A stretch of DNA of 64,000 bases. It comes from Prorocentrum cordatum. Taxonomy: Eukaryota > Sar > Dinophyceae > Prorocentrales > Prorocentraceae. A program made the translations under genes and the position numbers. Under the pieces are notes generated by a model that saw nothing but the letters and a program-made list of their open reading frames with translations, had not been told where the DNA came from and did not search any database. Below are positions 1-10,292 of the stretch, in pieces. Positions within the stretch are counted from its first letter, which is position 1, and the number at the start of each line of letters is the position of its first letter. Where the stretch lies: positions 1-64,000 of the forward strand of contig CAUYUJ010018476.1 of NCBI GenBank assembly GCA_963575745.1, written 5' to 3'.

Positions 1-40
1 GTCGCCTGGGGGAGGGGGCGTATACGAATAGGGAACACGG
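1..40 (+). repeat. Left copy of a 40-bp direct repeat
   Basis: The first 40 bases recur at 3194-3233 with roughly 32 matches, sharing the start GTCGCCTGGGGGAGGGGG. The two copies bracket the ACTCA-rich tract and 152-bp satellite. The repeat may continue left of the window, so a large duplication or a terminal repeat cannot be told apart. Confidence 0.6.
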
Positions 41-312
41 ATCAAGACCCTCCCAGATAGCAAGCCGTCTAGCTCACCCTCGCCCGCCCTCCCAACACAG
101 ACATACGTAACACCCGAGCCTCAGCACGGTCAGCATCCGTCTTTGGATGGACAGCTATTGGGAATCAACACCGTCCCCATGTGCGCGACGTTGGGGCCCG
201 AGCGTGCGAGGCACGCCTGGTGCACCATATACGCCACGTGCTCCACATGCGCCAAGTTTGTTGCATACACGCCGCGACAGGCGCGCCATGCTCAGGGCAC
301 GTGCAGTGTGTC

Positions 313-318
313 AGTGTG

Positions 319-366
<48 letters not shown>

Positions 367-449
367 TGGGTGTGGGGGTGGGGGTGGGGGTGGGGGTGGG
401 GGTGGGGGTGGGGGTGGGGGTGGGTGGGTGTGCGTGCGTGCGTGCGTGC

Positions 450-494
<45 letters not shown>
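313..494. repeat. Compound TG / TGCG / GGGGTG microsatellite
   Basis: Blocks of TG, TGCG, then GGGGTG, then TGCG and TG again in near mirror order. The alternating purine-pyrimidine and G-run composition makes open frames on both strands (Cys-Val, Thr-His), which I treat as artefacts. Confidence 0.95.
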
Positions 495-495
<1 letters not shown>

Positions 496-618
496 CAGGT
501 GCATCTGCGCACGTGGCAGCACACATCGGGACGCACGTCGGCCCCATCATTCCCGTCGAAAAATATTGCCCACCATTGTGTCTGGTGGGCCTGCGCACAG
601 GTGGCCATACAGTGGAGA

Positions 619-790
619 CCCTTGCCAAGAAACACCCTGGTTGCCTCCAGGGTGCCCTGGGTTTCTTCGGTTTCGACGGTTTTGCGATTGAAAGCGTGGC
701 GTCCCCGCACCGAACATCAATGGACGTCCTGGGGTCTCAGGGCTGGGTGTCTTGTAGCAGGTTTCTTGTGGATCTGCCCCAACTGTACGC
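619..790 (+). repeat. Dispersed repeat, copy 1 (partner 3897-4062)
   Basis: Shares segments such as GCCAAGAARCACCCTG, GCCTCCAGGGT and CGTCCTGGGGTCTCAGG, in the same order, with 3897-4062. A short related piece lies near 21130-21170. No coding sense. The rest of 495-1260 shows nothing recognisable apart from a poly-G run near 1130. Confidence 0.7.
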
Positions 791-1264
791 CACCACCCGC
801 ACCGTGCGTGTTCACAACCACTTTACAGTGATGACGGGGGGGTCGCGCACGATCCAGACTTATCCGCGAGGTGCATGTCGTATTGTTGTTTGACAGGGAT
901 GGTGGCCCTGCGCGCAGCAGACAATATGCTGACACCACCGCCGTCCCTGCCCAAAAACATACAACGTGCTCGCGGGCCTCACGAACATGATTCCAGACGT
1001 TTCCCCACCATGTATTTTGCGTTGCTTTGTGCCACGAGGTGCGTGGGGGAGGGGCGCCTTGTGGTGGTTGTGCACGCTCCAAATGTAGAGGCAGAGTGCG
1101 TTGTGTATTATTATTTGGCAGGGATGTTTGGGGGGGGGGGGGCATGGCGTCCCCAGTGTTCCCCACATCTTGAGGTTGGTATCTTGTTATTAGTTGGACG
1201 CTTCCTACTCATCATCCTCCTTCTGTCTCCGTCCTCTTCTCGTCCCCTTCTCTTCCCGTCTCCT

Positions 1265-1645
1265 CATACGAGACTTACGCATGTCCAGACTTACTCACCC
1301 ATAGATTTACGCATACTGATACCTACTCATACTCTGCATTACTCATACCCAGACGTACGCATACACAAACTTACCCGTACTCATGCCTATTCCAATTCAG
1401 ACCCAGACGTATATACACAAACTTACACACACAGACTTACTCATACCCATACCCAGATGTACACATACACAGACTTACTCATACACAGACTTACTCATAT
1501 TCCGACTCATAACCATGCGTATGCATACACAGATTTTTTCATATTCATATTTACTCATATTCAGATTTATTCATTCCCATATGTATTCATACACATACTT
1601 ACTCATACTCAGACCTTCTCATAGTCTGATTCACTCAACACTCGT
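1265..1645 (+). repeat. Degenerate ACTCATAC / CAGACTTA tandem tract
   Basis: About 380 bp of imperfect repeats of a 12-16 bp motif like CAGACTTACTCATAC. It directly precedes the 152-bp satellite. A tract of the same style precedes the diverged satellite at 35.8 kb, so the two seem to travel as one composite. Confidence 0.8.
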
Positions 1646-1653
1646 CAGGCGGG

Positions 1654-3016
1654 TCTCAGGCGGGGCGCTGGTTTCAGCACCCCTACGGGGCGCCGCCAGG
1701 GGTGTTTGCACGGGCCCGTTCGCGGCCAGTTTGTGGGGATGTTTGAGGCGGTTTGCTCGTTGTCATGCCCAACAACGTTGGCTTTCAGAGCATATGTTGA
1801 GGATGTCTCAGGCGGGGCGCTGGTTTCAGCACCCCTAGGGGGAGCCGCCAGGGGTGTTTGCACGGGCCCGTTCGCGGCCAGTGTGTGGGGATGTCTCAGG
1901 CGGTCTGTTTGTTTTCATGCCCAACATCCTTGGCTGTCAGAGCAGATGTTGAGGATGTCTCAGGCGGGGCGCTGGTTTCAGCACCCTTAAGGGGAGCCGC
2001 CAGGGGTGTTTGCACGGGCCCGTTCGCGGCCAGTTTGCGGGGATGTTTCACTCGGTTTGCCCGTTCTCATGCCTCACATCCTATGCTTTCAGAGCAGATG
2101 CTGAGGATGTCTCAGGCGGGGCGCTGGTTTCCAGCACCCCTAAGGGGCGCCGTCAGGGGTGTTTGCACGGGCCCGTTCGCGGCCAGTTTGCGTGGATGTA
2201 TCAGGCGGTTTGCTCGTTCTCATGCCCAACATCCTTGGCCTTCAGAACATATTGTAAGGATAGGCGGGGCGCTGGTTTCAGCATTCCTAAGGGGAGCCGC
2301 CAGGGGTGTTTGCACGGGCCCGTTCGCGGCCAGTTTGTGGGGATGTTTGAGGCGGTTTGCTCGTTTTCATGCCCAACATCCTTGGCTGTCAGAGCAGATT
2401 TCGCGGATGTCTCAGGCGGGGCGCTGGTTTCAGCACCCCTAAGGGGAGCCGCCAGGGGTGTTTGCACGGGCCCGTTCGCGGCAAGTTTGCGGGGATGTAT
2501 CAGGCGGATTGCTCGTTTTCATGCCCAACGGATTGTGAGGATGTCTCAGGCGGGGCGGTGGTGCCGCCAGGGGTGTTTGCACGGGCCCGTTCGCGGCCAG
2601 TGTGTGGGGATGTCTCAGGCGGTCTGCTTGTTTTCATGCCCACAAGCCTTGGTTTTCAGATCAGATGTTGAGGATGTCTCAGGCGGGGCGCTGGTTTCAG
2701 CACCCTTAAGGGGCGCCGCCAGGGGTGTTTGCACGGGCCCGTTCGCGGCCAGTTTGTGGGGATGTTTGAGGCGGTTTGCTCATTCTCATGCCCAACATCC
2801 TTGGCTGTCAGAGCAGATTCTGAGGATGTTTCAGGCGGGGCGCTGGTTTCAGCACCCCTAAGGGGAGCCGCCAGGGGTGTTTGCACGGTCCCGTTCGCGG
2901 CCAATGTGTGGGGATGTCTCCGGCGGTTTGTTTGTTTTCATGCCCAACATCGTTGGGTTTCAAAGTAGATTCTGAGGATGTCTCAGGCGGGGCGCTGGTT
3001 TCAGCACCCTTAAAGA
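1654..3016 (+). repeat. 152-bp satellite array, about 9.5 units
   Basis: The anchor TCTCAGGCGGGGCGCTGG starts at about 1654, 1806, 1958, 2110, 2258, 2410, 2544, 2677, 2829 and 2981. Spacing is 152 bp except one unit of 148 and two of about 133-134 that carry deletions. Each unit contains a GCACGGGCCCGTTCGCGGCC segment. Open frames across it (for example 2010-2861) arise because 152-bp periods rotate the frame; the repeated peptide is not a known family. Confidence 0.95.
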
Positions 3017-3193
3017 AACCGCCATACGGGTGACCCATACTCACTCATTCGCATTAGGATTCACTCGTCTTCGTCGGCCCTGCTGCCCATGTGGACGCGC
3101 TTTTATAGTCAAACGCTCATGAACAGACGTTCGCTATGGCATGACATAAAAGGGAGCTCCACGCAGTGAGTCATTATTCTTGTTTGGCTGCCA

Positions 3194-3233
3194 GTCGCCT
3201 GGGGGAGGGGGTGTCTATTGATAAGGAACAATG
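3194..3233 (+). repeat. Right copy of the 40-bp direct repeat
   Basis: Matches positions 1-40 at about 32 of 40 bases and lies 180 bp beyond the end of the satellite. It is followed by unassigned sequence to 3470; a short piece at 3244-3312 (GAAGGGGAAAAAGG then AAGGCTGGTGGGAT) resembles 10020-10097. Confidence 0.6.
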
Positions 3234-3469
3234 CTAATTTTCCCGAAGGGGAAAAAGGGGGGGCAGAAAAAACTCTGTAACCCGCTCAATCCAAGAAGGC
3301 TGGTGGGATCCGGCTCTGAGTTGCACCGAACTGTCAGGAGCCCTCCAGACCAACAGAGAGACGATACTCCCCCGACCGAATGGCGCGCGTCTCCAGCACC
3401 GCTTCGCTCCCCTTCGAAAACCTTGGTTCGCTAGGGACTGGCTTCCCCCCCAAAGCGACGAAGCGCCTT

Positions 3470-3652
3470 CCGAAACCTTCCCGAAACCCTCGGGGAAGCC
3501 TCCCAGAACCCTTCCTTCCAGGGAGGGTTCCCGGAGGGTTTCGGGAGGGTTCCGGCTGATCTGGGAGGAAGCCTTCGGAGGGTTTCGGAGGGTTTCGGGA
3601 GGGGTTCGGGAGGGGTTCGGGAGGGTTCTCGGAGGGTTTCGGGAGGTCCTTA
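3470..3652. repeat. GGGTTTCGGGA 10-11 bp tandem repeat
   Basis: Imperfect tandem repeats of GGGTTTCGGGA with a period near 10-11 bp. On the minus strand this produces Pro-Glu-Thr-Leu-rich open frames (3234-3959) that I do not accept as genes. Confidence 0.8.
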
Positions 3653-3896
3653 GCGAACCCTGGAACCCTGGATGTATTAACGCTGCCCCTGCTTCTGGCT
3701 GTGGCCGCCGTGCGTTCCCTGCCGTGCCCGAGCGGGGGGTCGCCGCCCCCGCCGACGGAGCCCGAAAGCCGACACGCCTCCGTCGAAGGGCCGGGCGCGG
3801 CGCGCCGAGGGCGCCGCGTCCCCTTTGGCACGGCGCGCCGACGTTTGCGGCGTTGGCCTTCCTCGGGGGGGGGGGCCCACGCTTACCAGGGGAGGC

Positions 3897-4062
3897 CCAT
3901 GCCAAGAAGCACCCTGCCCGCCTCCAGGGTTTTTGCTTGGGTTCCGATGGCTTTTCCATGGAGAGCCTGACGCTCCCACGCCCGAGAACCCATGGGCGTC
4001 CTGGGGTCTCAGGCTTGGGCTTCTTGTGGCCGGTTTCTTGTGGCCGAGCCCCTACTGTATCA
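3897..4062 (+). repeat. Dispersed repeat, copy 2 (partner 619-790)
   Basis: Same segments in the same order as 619-790. Nothing else is recognisable between 3653 and 4137. Confidence 0.7.
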
Positions 4063-4137
4063 AGAAACCCGGAGTGTGGCTCCCCCCCACCCTCTGCTTT
4101 TGCTTGCTTCCTTCCGTCGACGGGAAAACAAAACGCC

Positions 4138-4252
4138 GTAAACCGAAATTTCTGGCGCTCCGCGCGGAGTTCTCTGATTTTTCGCGGCGTTTCCGGCGCA
4201 GGGGGCTCACATCCAAGAAATTCGCGCGGAGCGCCAAACGTTTGTGTTCATG
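4138..4252. mobile_element. Family D inverted-repeat element
   Basis: Imperfect terminal inverted repeats share GGCGCTCCGCGCG: the left end reads outward from about 4140, and the right end is its complement near 4225-4250. The size and end motif match copies at 26100, 28564 and 51060. No coding capacity, so it looks like a non-autonomous, MITE-like repeat. Confidence 0.6.
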
Positions 4253-4410
4253 TTGTTTCTTTCTTCTACTTCCGGTGCGGGAGCGTGCGTGCTCACCCCA
4301 CGGCCCGCGGCGGTGGTGGTGGCGCGCATGCCTCACAGGCCGTTGCGATCTGGCCGCTTCCTCAGTCCTTCGTGCCCCCCCGAGGTTTTTTTAACGCGTG
4401 GACAACATAA

Positions 4411-4560
4411 AGGCTTAAGTCCGGCCTGTCCCTCCACAGGGGGGATATTCAAAAATGGTCCCAAAACAGTCTGGGGACGAGTTTCGAGTATTCTATCATT
4501 TGGGGGTAATGTTTGGGTATTTTTGTCAATTTGTCGTCCAACATCCCCTGATCAAGGCGC
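4411..4560 (+). mobile_element. Family B MITE-like element, right end missing
   Basis: Begins with GCTTAAGTCCGGCCTGTCCC and continues ACAGGGGGGATATTCAAAA, as in other family B copies. The expected inverted right end (CCCCCTGTAGGGGG then GGCCCGACTTA) is absent. Confidence 0.6.
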
Positions 4561-4699
4561 AGATGTTCGCCGTTTTCGGGCCTCGGAGGCCCTCGCGGGG
4601 CCCCATGGGGCTGTCAGACGGCCGCGCGGGATGCAGAATGGGGCCCGGGGAGAGGGTCGAGGTTTCCGGGGACGCCAGGCACAGGTGCGGGTCGAGCGG

Positions 4700-5108
4700 C
4701 AGGAGTGTGGAACATGTGGGAAGCGGAGGAGGGGAGTACGAACATCCAGAAAACATGTGGGAAGGTCGGGGATCCTGGGAGTCGTGTCTCTTTACTTGTG
4801 CGTCCCTGGGCCCCTTGGTTATTCGGCTCTGTTGGATCGACCACCATCCCCGTCCCCATCCCTATCCAGACAGACCCCCACCATCTCGGCACCCCAGCTG
4901 GGGGACATACCCTTCGAAACCCCAGGCGAGCAGCCTATATTGGGGATCTTGGGATTCGTGTCTCTTTGTCTGTGCGTCCCTGGGCCCCTTGATTCTTCGG
5001 CATCGTCGAATCGACCACTATCCCCGCCCCCATGCCCATCCAGACCCCCACCATCTCGGCATCCCCAGCTGGGGCCATGCCCTTCGAACCCCCAGGCGAG
5101 CAGCCTAG
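4700..5108 (+). repeat. Partial family C repeat within a tandem duplication
   Basis: The 3' half of family C (GTGCGTCCCTGGGCCCCTT) appears near 4795-4818 and again near 4970-4995. Together with about 150 bp of following sequence it forms a direct duplication (about 4781-4945 and 4953-5108). A third piece, GATGTCCCCATCCCAGGGGG, occurs at 5109 and 5363, bracketing the GCGCGAAG block. Confidence 0.65.
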
Positions 5109-5159
5109 ATGTCCCCATCCCAGGGGGCTAGATCGGCCCTGGGCCCCTTGATTACTCAA

Positions 5160-5330
5160 AGGCGCCCACGAGGGCGCGAAGTTATTCGCGCTTCGCGGTC
5201 CTCGTTCCTTCTCCCCCCTCCTCCTCGTCCTCCTTTTCTCCCTTTGGGGGGGCGGCGCGAGGGCGCGAAGTTATTCGCGCTTCGCGCTTCGCGCAGCGCG
5301 AAGCGCGAAGTTGGGAGCCCTAGTGATTAC
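5160..5330. repeat. GCGCGAAGTTATTCGCGC palindromic repeats
   Basis: The self-complementary segment GCGCGAAGTTATTCGCGC occurs twice (near 5174 and 5265), followed by a CGAAGCGCGAAG palindrome cluster near 5283-5312. Confidence 0.7.
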
Positions 5331-5468
5331 TCAGCGTCGTCGAATCGACCACTAAGCCTAGATGTCCCCATCCCAGGGGGCTAAGATCGGCCGGCGTGCG
5401 GCCCCCGCCGCGCCCGTGGGCTGCCCATGGGGGTCGGCCCAACGCTGCTCGGCTCGTGAGAGCATCGC

Positions 5469-5602
5469 TTGGCATCGCTCGGACGTGTGCATTTTTTCTC
5501 GGCGACGGGCCATCGAGGAGCATGCCTGATCATTTGGCGAAAAAAGGAAAACACGCACGAGATCGAAAAATACACGAGGACTGGACGTCGGAGCGATGGC
5601 CA
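5469..5602. mobile_element. Family A MITE-like element, copy 1
   Basis: Left end TTGGCATCGCTCGGACGT is the near-exact inverse of the right end, ACGTCGGAGCGATGGCCA. The interior (ATTTTTTCTCGGCGA, then CATCGAGGAGCAT, then TTTGGCGAAAAAAGG) is shared with five other copies in the window. Confidence 0.8.
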
Positions 5603-6390
5603 GATCAGGGCGTAGGATCTCCGGGCCGCCTCGGCGGCCGCTGGGGCGCGGCGAGCGGCAGCAGCGCCTCTCGGTCCGAGGCTCTCCCTCGGGGGCGGCG
5701 AGGGATGGGAGCGGCGAGGGCCGCGGTCGTTGTCGTCGTGAGCGTTCTCGTTGTGACAGTCGTCATCGCTGTTGGCATCGCTGTTGTCGTTATCGTCGTG
5801 ATGGTCGTGGTCGGGGCGGGGACACGGGGGGGGGGGGGGGAACGTCATGTCCAGGGCCACGACGCCTCCTCGATCTCATGGCAGGGCTCGACCTAAACGG
5901 TGTTTTAACGATTTCGTGAGCCGTTTTCCTTTTGATTTCGTTTCGCGGCAAAGCCAGAACAAAGACAGAACGATGGAAAACGAAAACAAAACGAAAACAA
6001 TAAACACTGTTTCGTTCGAGCCCTGTCTCATGTCCCCCTTCGAGGGGGAAAAGACACGGGGACCATGGCCAGGATGCCGCGGGATCGCATCGGTGCCGAT
6101 CTTGGTCATGGTCCACGTCGGCCGCCGCCGATGCACGAGGACGATCCACGAGATGTTGCTGACCGAGATCGACGGCGACTCAGATCGACACGACCTTTCC
6201 CCGCGTTCGGTCGTGGCGATGGCCCCCGTGCTCTTCCGTTCCGCTCCTCCTCTTCTTTCACTGCGCCTCCTGCACCCCCGCCCCCTCCCCCCGTTTGTCC
6301 GCGCACAAGCGTCGGGCCACGGTGGTCGGACGTCCTTCTTCCTGCCCCCCCTGTCCAAGTCCTCCCTTCCCCCCTCCCCCCTCGCCCTCC
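5603..6390. other. No gene recognised
   Basis: Contains a degenerate TCG/CGT-rich stretch at about 5725-5825 and a G run near 5827. No domain, splice pattern or repeat partner that I can support. Confidence 0.5.
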
Positions 6391-6545
6391 TCATCCTGCC
6401 TCCTCATCCTCATCCTAATCCTACCTCTTCATCCTGCCCCTTCCTCCTCCTCGTACTCCTCATCCCCTCCTCATCATCACTAGCACCACCACCATCATCT
6501 GCATCATCAGCATCATCATCACCGTCATCACCATAATCATCATCG

Positions 6546-6600
<55 letters not shown>

Positions 6601-6622
6601 CATCATCATCACCGTCATCATT

Positions 6623-6697
<75 letters not shown>

Positions 6698-6704
6698 ATC
6701 ATCG

Positions 6705-6739
<35 letters not shown>

Positions 6740-6783
6740 GTCATCATCATCATTGTCATCAATATCAGCAGCACCATCGCCAT

Positions 6784-6815
<32 letters not shown>

Positions 6816-6861
6816 ACATCATCATCATTATCAACATGAGCGGCAGCATCAGCATCATCAG

Positions 6862-6895
<34 letters not shown>

Positions 6896-6925
6896 GTCAT
6901 CATCACCATCATCATCATCAGCAAC
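6391..6925. repeat. ATC/CAT trinucleotide microsatellite, about 0.5 kb
   Basis: Nearly pure CAT repeats with interspersed CGT and CAC triplets, flanked by CCT-rich sequence. The minus-strand poly-Met frame is an artefact. 6926-7225 shows nothing recognisable. Confidence 0.95.
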
Positions 6926-7225
6926 CTTATACCTCTTCGCCCTTCCTCCTCATTACATCCCATCCTCCTCCCCCTTCGGGCTCGGGCTGGTGGCAGAGTC
7001 CTCCAATGGACGTAGCCATCCTCTCCCCCAGCGGCCATTTCGGCCAGGGGTGAAATTCAACTGAGGGAGCTGTACATGAAAACGAAGGTGACCAGGAACG
7101 CAAAAGGACGCCCCGCGACTGCCTCCTCAGAAGAGGTCTCTGACCTTGAGGCCTCCGGCTCGGAGCTAAAGAGTTAAGAGTAGCCCCGTTGAATTTGCGT
7201 TTGGCCGTTGCCTCATCTCACCTCG

Positions 7226-7625
7226 TCATCTTCTTCTTCCTCCTCCTCCTCCTCCTCCTCCTCCTCCTCCTCCTCCTCCTCCTCCTCTCGGCGCGCCCGG
7301 CCCCGCGTGGAGGCGGGGCGTCCTGCGGACAACACGCGGCGCGCCGCGCGCCCTCTTGCAGCAGGCTTCGGCCGGCCGCGGGGGCGGCCAACGACGCCGA
7401 CAGCGACGACGCCGACAGCGACGACGACGCCGACGCCGACGCCGACGACAACGCCGACACCGACACCGACGCCGACGCCGGCGACGACGCCGACACCGAC
7501 GCCGACGACGACGCCGACGACGACGACGACGACAGCGACGAAGACGCCGACAACGACGCCGCTGCCGACGCCGCTGCCGACGCCGACGCCGACGACGCCG
7601 ACGACGACGACGACGACGACGACGA
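7226..7625. repeat. CCT microsatellite and GAC/GCC microsatellite
   Basis: Pure CCT repeats to about 7287, then about 100 bp of unique GC-rich sequence, then imperfect GAC/GCC/GCCGAC triplets from 7395. The triplet structure opens many frames in both directions; none has a family signature. 7626-7967 is unassigned. Confidence 0.95.
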
Positions 7626-7967
7626 ACGAAGGGCGAAGGCTGGGGGACGGGAGCCGACGGCGGACGCCTGACGACGGCGGGCGACGAGCGTAGTCGAGCC
7701 GCGCGGCGCCCACGGCGGCGCGCCCATGGAGGAAGACTTGCGGGGACGTAATGTCGTGAAGTCGGGCATGTTGCGGAAGCTGTCTCAGGCCAGGCCGGTG
7801 GGGACACCCGCAGCTGTCCTCTCAATTGTCGTCTTTTCTCACGCCGCTGTGCGTGACCCTCGCGGCGCACGCGTCTCTGTGGAGCGTCCTGCGGCCGAGT
7901 GCCCCGTGCAGGCGCCATTCCACAGGGGGTGGGTATATGTTGAATGGCTGTCTTGCTCGCTCATCCC

Positions 7968-8126
7968 GCTTACACATGTCCCCTCAATGGAGGAATATTC
8001 GAAAGTATGCAACAACTATCCGGGGACGATTTTTCGATGATGTTTGGACTACTTCTGAGTTTGTTTTACTGCGTTTTTGGTTCTTCCTCATAAGTCCGCC
8101 CGCCTGTAGGAGGGCCCGACCTCAAC
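7968..8126 (+). mobile_element. Family B MITE-like element, diverged copy
   Basis: Left end CTTACACATGTCCCCTC then GGAGGAATATTCGAAA; right end GTCCGCCCGCCTGTAGGAGG then GCCCGACCT. The ends are imperfect inverses and follow the family B plan seen in full at 34958-35122. Confidence 0.6.
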
Positions 8127-8155
8127 GGAATGCGACCACGCACACTGGAGGGCAG

Positions 8156-8278
8156 GGGTAAGGGGGGAGGCTCCTTAGAAGGAACCTGCTTTTTAGAACG
8201 CAACGTGCTGCTTGGAACGCACGGCACCTCTTAAGAAGCATTTTCCTTCTAAGAAGCCTCCCCCCTCCCGTATGCCCC
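8156..8278. mobile_element. Family F short inverted-repeat element
   Basis: Terminal inverted repeats GGGGGGAGGCTCCTTAGAAG (left) and CTTCTAAGAAGCCTCCCCCC (right) enclose about 60 bp with GGAACGCA motifs. A separate right-end copy occurs at 51227-51262. Confidence 0.65.
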
Positions 8279-9211
8279 CTTATGCGCGCCGCCAAGTACT
8301 GCAGGATGAGTAAGACATGGGTAAGGATCGTGGTCACGCGGCGGCGGCCAAGATGATGATTGGAAAAACGTGCCCCAGGCGAGGAATCGATGTTTGAAAT
8401 CGTTCTTTCCCTCCCGTAGATGTTATTGCGAACGCTGGGGGCGTCTTTCCCGTTTCTAAGATCGGCGTTTACGTTTGTTGTTTGGGGTCGTGTTTCTTTT
8501 GGGGATGGTCGTCTCGCCGTTTTCGGTTCGTTGCGCGATCCGTGATTCGCACTCGTTTGAAAGTGTAGTTATGTTGTTTCGGTGTCTGTTCTTGCTAATT
8601 GTTTTCCATGTTAGGTTGCCGTTGTTTTCTGTTTTGGGTTGCCCTTATCCGCTCCTGTTGGGCCCGGCGAGTGTCGTTCCTGTTTTGTTGCGTGTTGCCT
8701 TTTGTTTTTGCTTCGGTCGACGGCAACAAGAACAGTTGAACATGGGAGAGGACACCTAGCGCTCTCAAAAACAAGTAAGTTGCCGCTTGCCTCGGGCACG
8801 CGCCCGGACAGTCGACGCCTCAGACGGACCCGAAGAAGCCAATTTGAAACCGTTTTCGAACACCATTGTGTTGATCGTTCCCCCGACGGGGAAAGGAGCA
8901 AACGGAAGTGGCCTTCCTTCGACTGAAGTACGACGTTGCTCAATTTCGCTTTGGATGGCGCGCTTCGGGAGGATGGCCCAGGAGCCAGGGTGGGGAGCGG
9001 CGACGAGCCCAGGGAAACGGGGCCTGCAGGGAAGGGGACGACAGAGACGACGAATCACGAACGTCGGAAACGGGACTCGAATGGACTAGCCCTTCACACA
9101 CGCCGACAGGGTGTGCGGATTTTGGGAACCGCTCCCCCCCCACACGTTTTTTAATGTATCATATCGCATTATGCGGGGGACCCCCTCGACCAGGGCCTTG
9201 TGGACATCTCG
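8279..9211. other. No gene recognised
   Basis: Mixed-composition unique sequence. Open frames of about 100 codons on both strands lack recognisable domains and overlap each other heavily, so I make no gene call. Confidence 0.5.
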
Positions 9212-9655
9212 TGGGCGCTGCGTGATCACAGCAGGGAGCTCGCGCTCTTGACTGCGCGCCGCAATGGTGTGCGGGCGGGGGCTCGGCCGGCCAGGGCGGC
9301 CCCCACCCCGGCCGGCGCGCCCAGGGGAGGGGGAGTTTGCTGGGACGCGTGGTGGGGGGAGCTTCTCGACCAGAGATCTCCTGGACACCTCGCTGGATCG
9401 CATGATCCTTGGCATCGCTCGGACGTGTGCATCTTTTCCTTCGGCGAGGACCATCGAGGACCTCTTCCTTGTTCACTTGGCGAAAGAACCACGCACGAAA
9501 CCTAACAAAAACACAGGGCATGGACGTCCGAGCGATGGCCAGGATCGCAGCAGGCAGCTCGCGCTCCTGACTGCGCCCCAGGAGGGCACTGCGGGCGGGG
9601 GTGCCTTGGCCGTCCGCCGGGGCGGGCCCCCTGTCGGTGACGCGCCCGGGGGGGG
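9212..9655 (+). repeat. Tandem duplication, second unit split by a family A element
   Basis: Segment 9212-9330 (GATCACAGCAGGGAGCTCGC and onward) recurs after 9543 as GATCGCAGCAGGCAGCTCGC. In the second unit, family A copy 9404-9546 lies exactly at the GATC, while the first unit is uninterrupted and serves as an empty-site comparison. Confidence 0.7.
9404..9546. mobile_element. Family A MITE-like element, copy 2
   Basis: Inverted ends TTGGCATCGCTCGGACGT and ACGTCCGAGCGATGGCCA, with GATC on both outer sides. Comparison with the uninterrupted unit near 9223-9230 suggests the GATC is a 4-bp target duplication. Confidence 0.8.
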
Positions 9656-10292
9656 GGTTGTTGAGGCGCGATCGTCCCAACATGTTGCAACTGATCGCTA
9701 TCCAGGTAGCGTTCTCACCCCTAGCGCCGCGGGCATTCGTGTTTTCGCTTGCTGCTGTTTGCAACATGCGCGCAGCAAGCAGAAGGATTGGGTGCGGTTC
9801 GTTTACATGGTGGGTGCTTCGCTTGAGGCTTCGCTGACGTGAAAGACCAATATATTCGACCCATGCAGCATTGCACGGATCGAGGGCGGGCCTTTTTCCA
9901 AAGAGGGTTTCTCGCGTGAGATGCCCTCGAAGTTCACGACGAGGCCCTCAAAAAAGTCCCTCCGACACCTCGCCCCCCCCTCCAGATCCAGGGGGAGAGG
10001 GTAGGGAGAGGGGCAAACCCCACGAAGGGGAAGAAGGGGTGGGTGGAAGAGGAGACTCCCTAAACCACTCACGCCCTGAAAGGCTGCTGGGATTACGGTA
10101 GGTTCGCGCAGTGTTGTTGTGGCGGCGATCTCAGTGCGGGTTTTCAAGGTTGAACGCCGCCAGTGGCCCTGAATCGGTCGATAGCAATCGATCTGCCCTA
10201 TCGGAGAGCCGTGATCGTTGCAGGTGGAACGATCCACGGGGTGTCAGAGGCCATCGCCGACGACATCGCGGCACTAATTTGCCACACGGTAT
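9656..10292. other. No gene recognised
   Basis: Unique GC-rich sequence; 10020-10097 resembles 3244-3312. No domain seen. The left boundary of the host repeat lies at about 10292. Confidence 0.5.

Noticed and set aside
2010-2861. 283-codon open frame over the 152-bp satellite
   Set aside because: It rotates through frames of the same satellite unit and has matching frames in other phases; no coding evidence.
6460-7038. Poly-Met, poly-His, poly-Asp and poly-Glu proteins over microsatellites here and elsewhere
   Set aside because: Direct translations of trinucleotide tracts, open on both strands.
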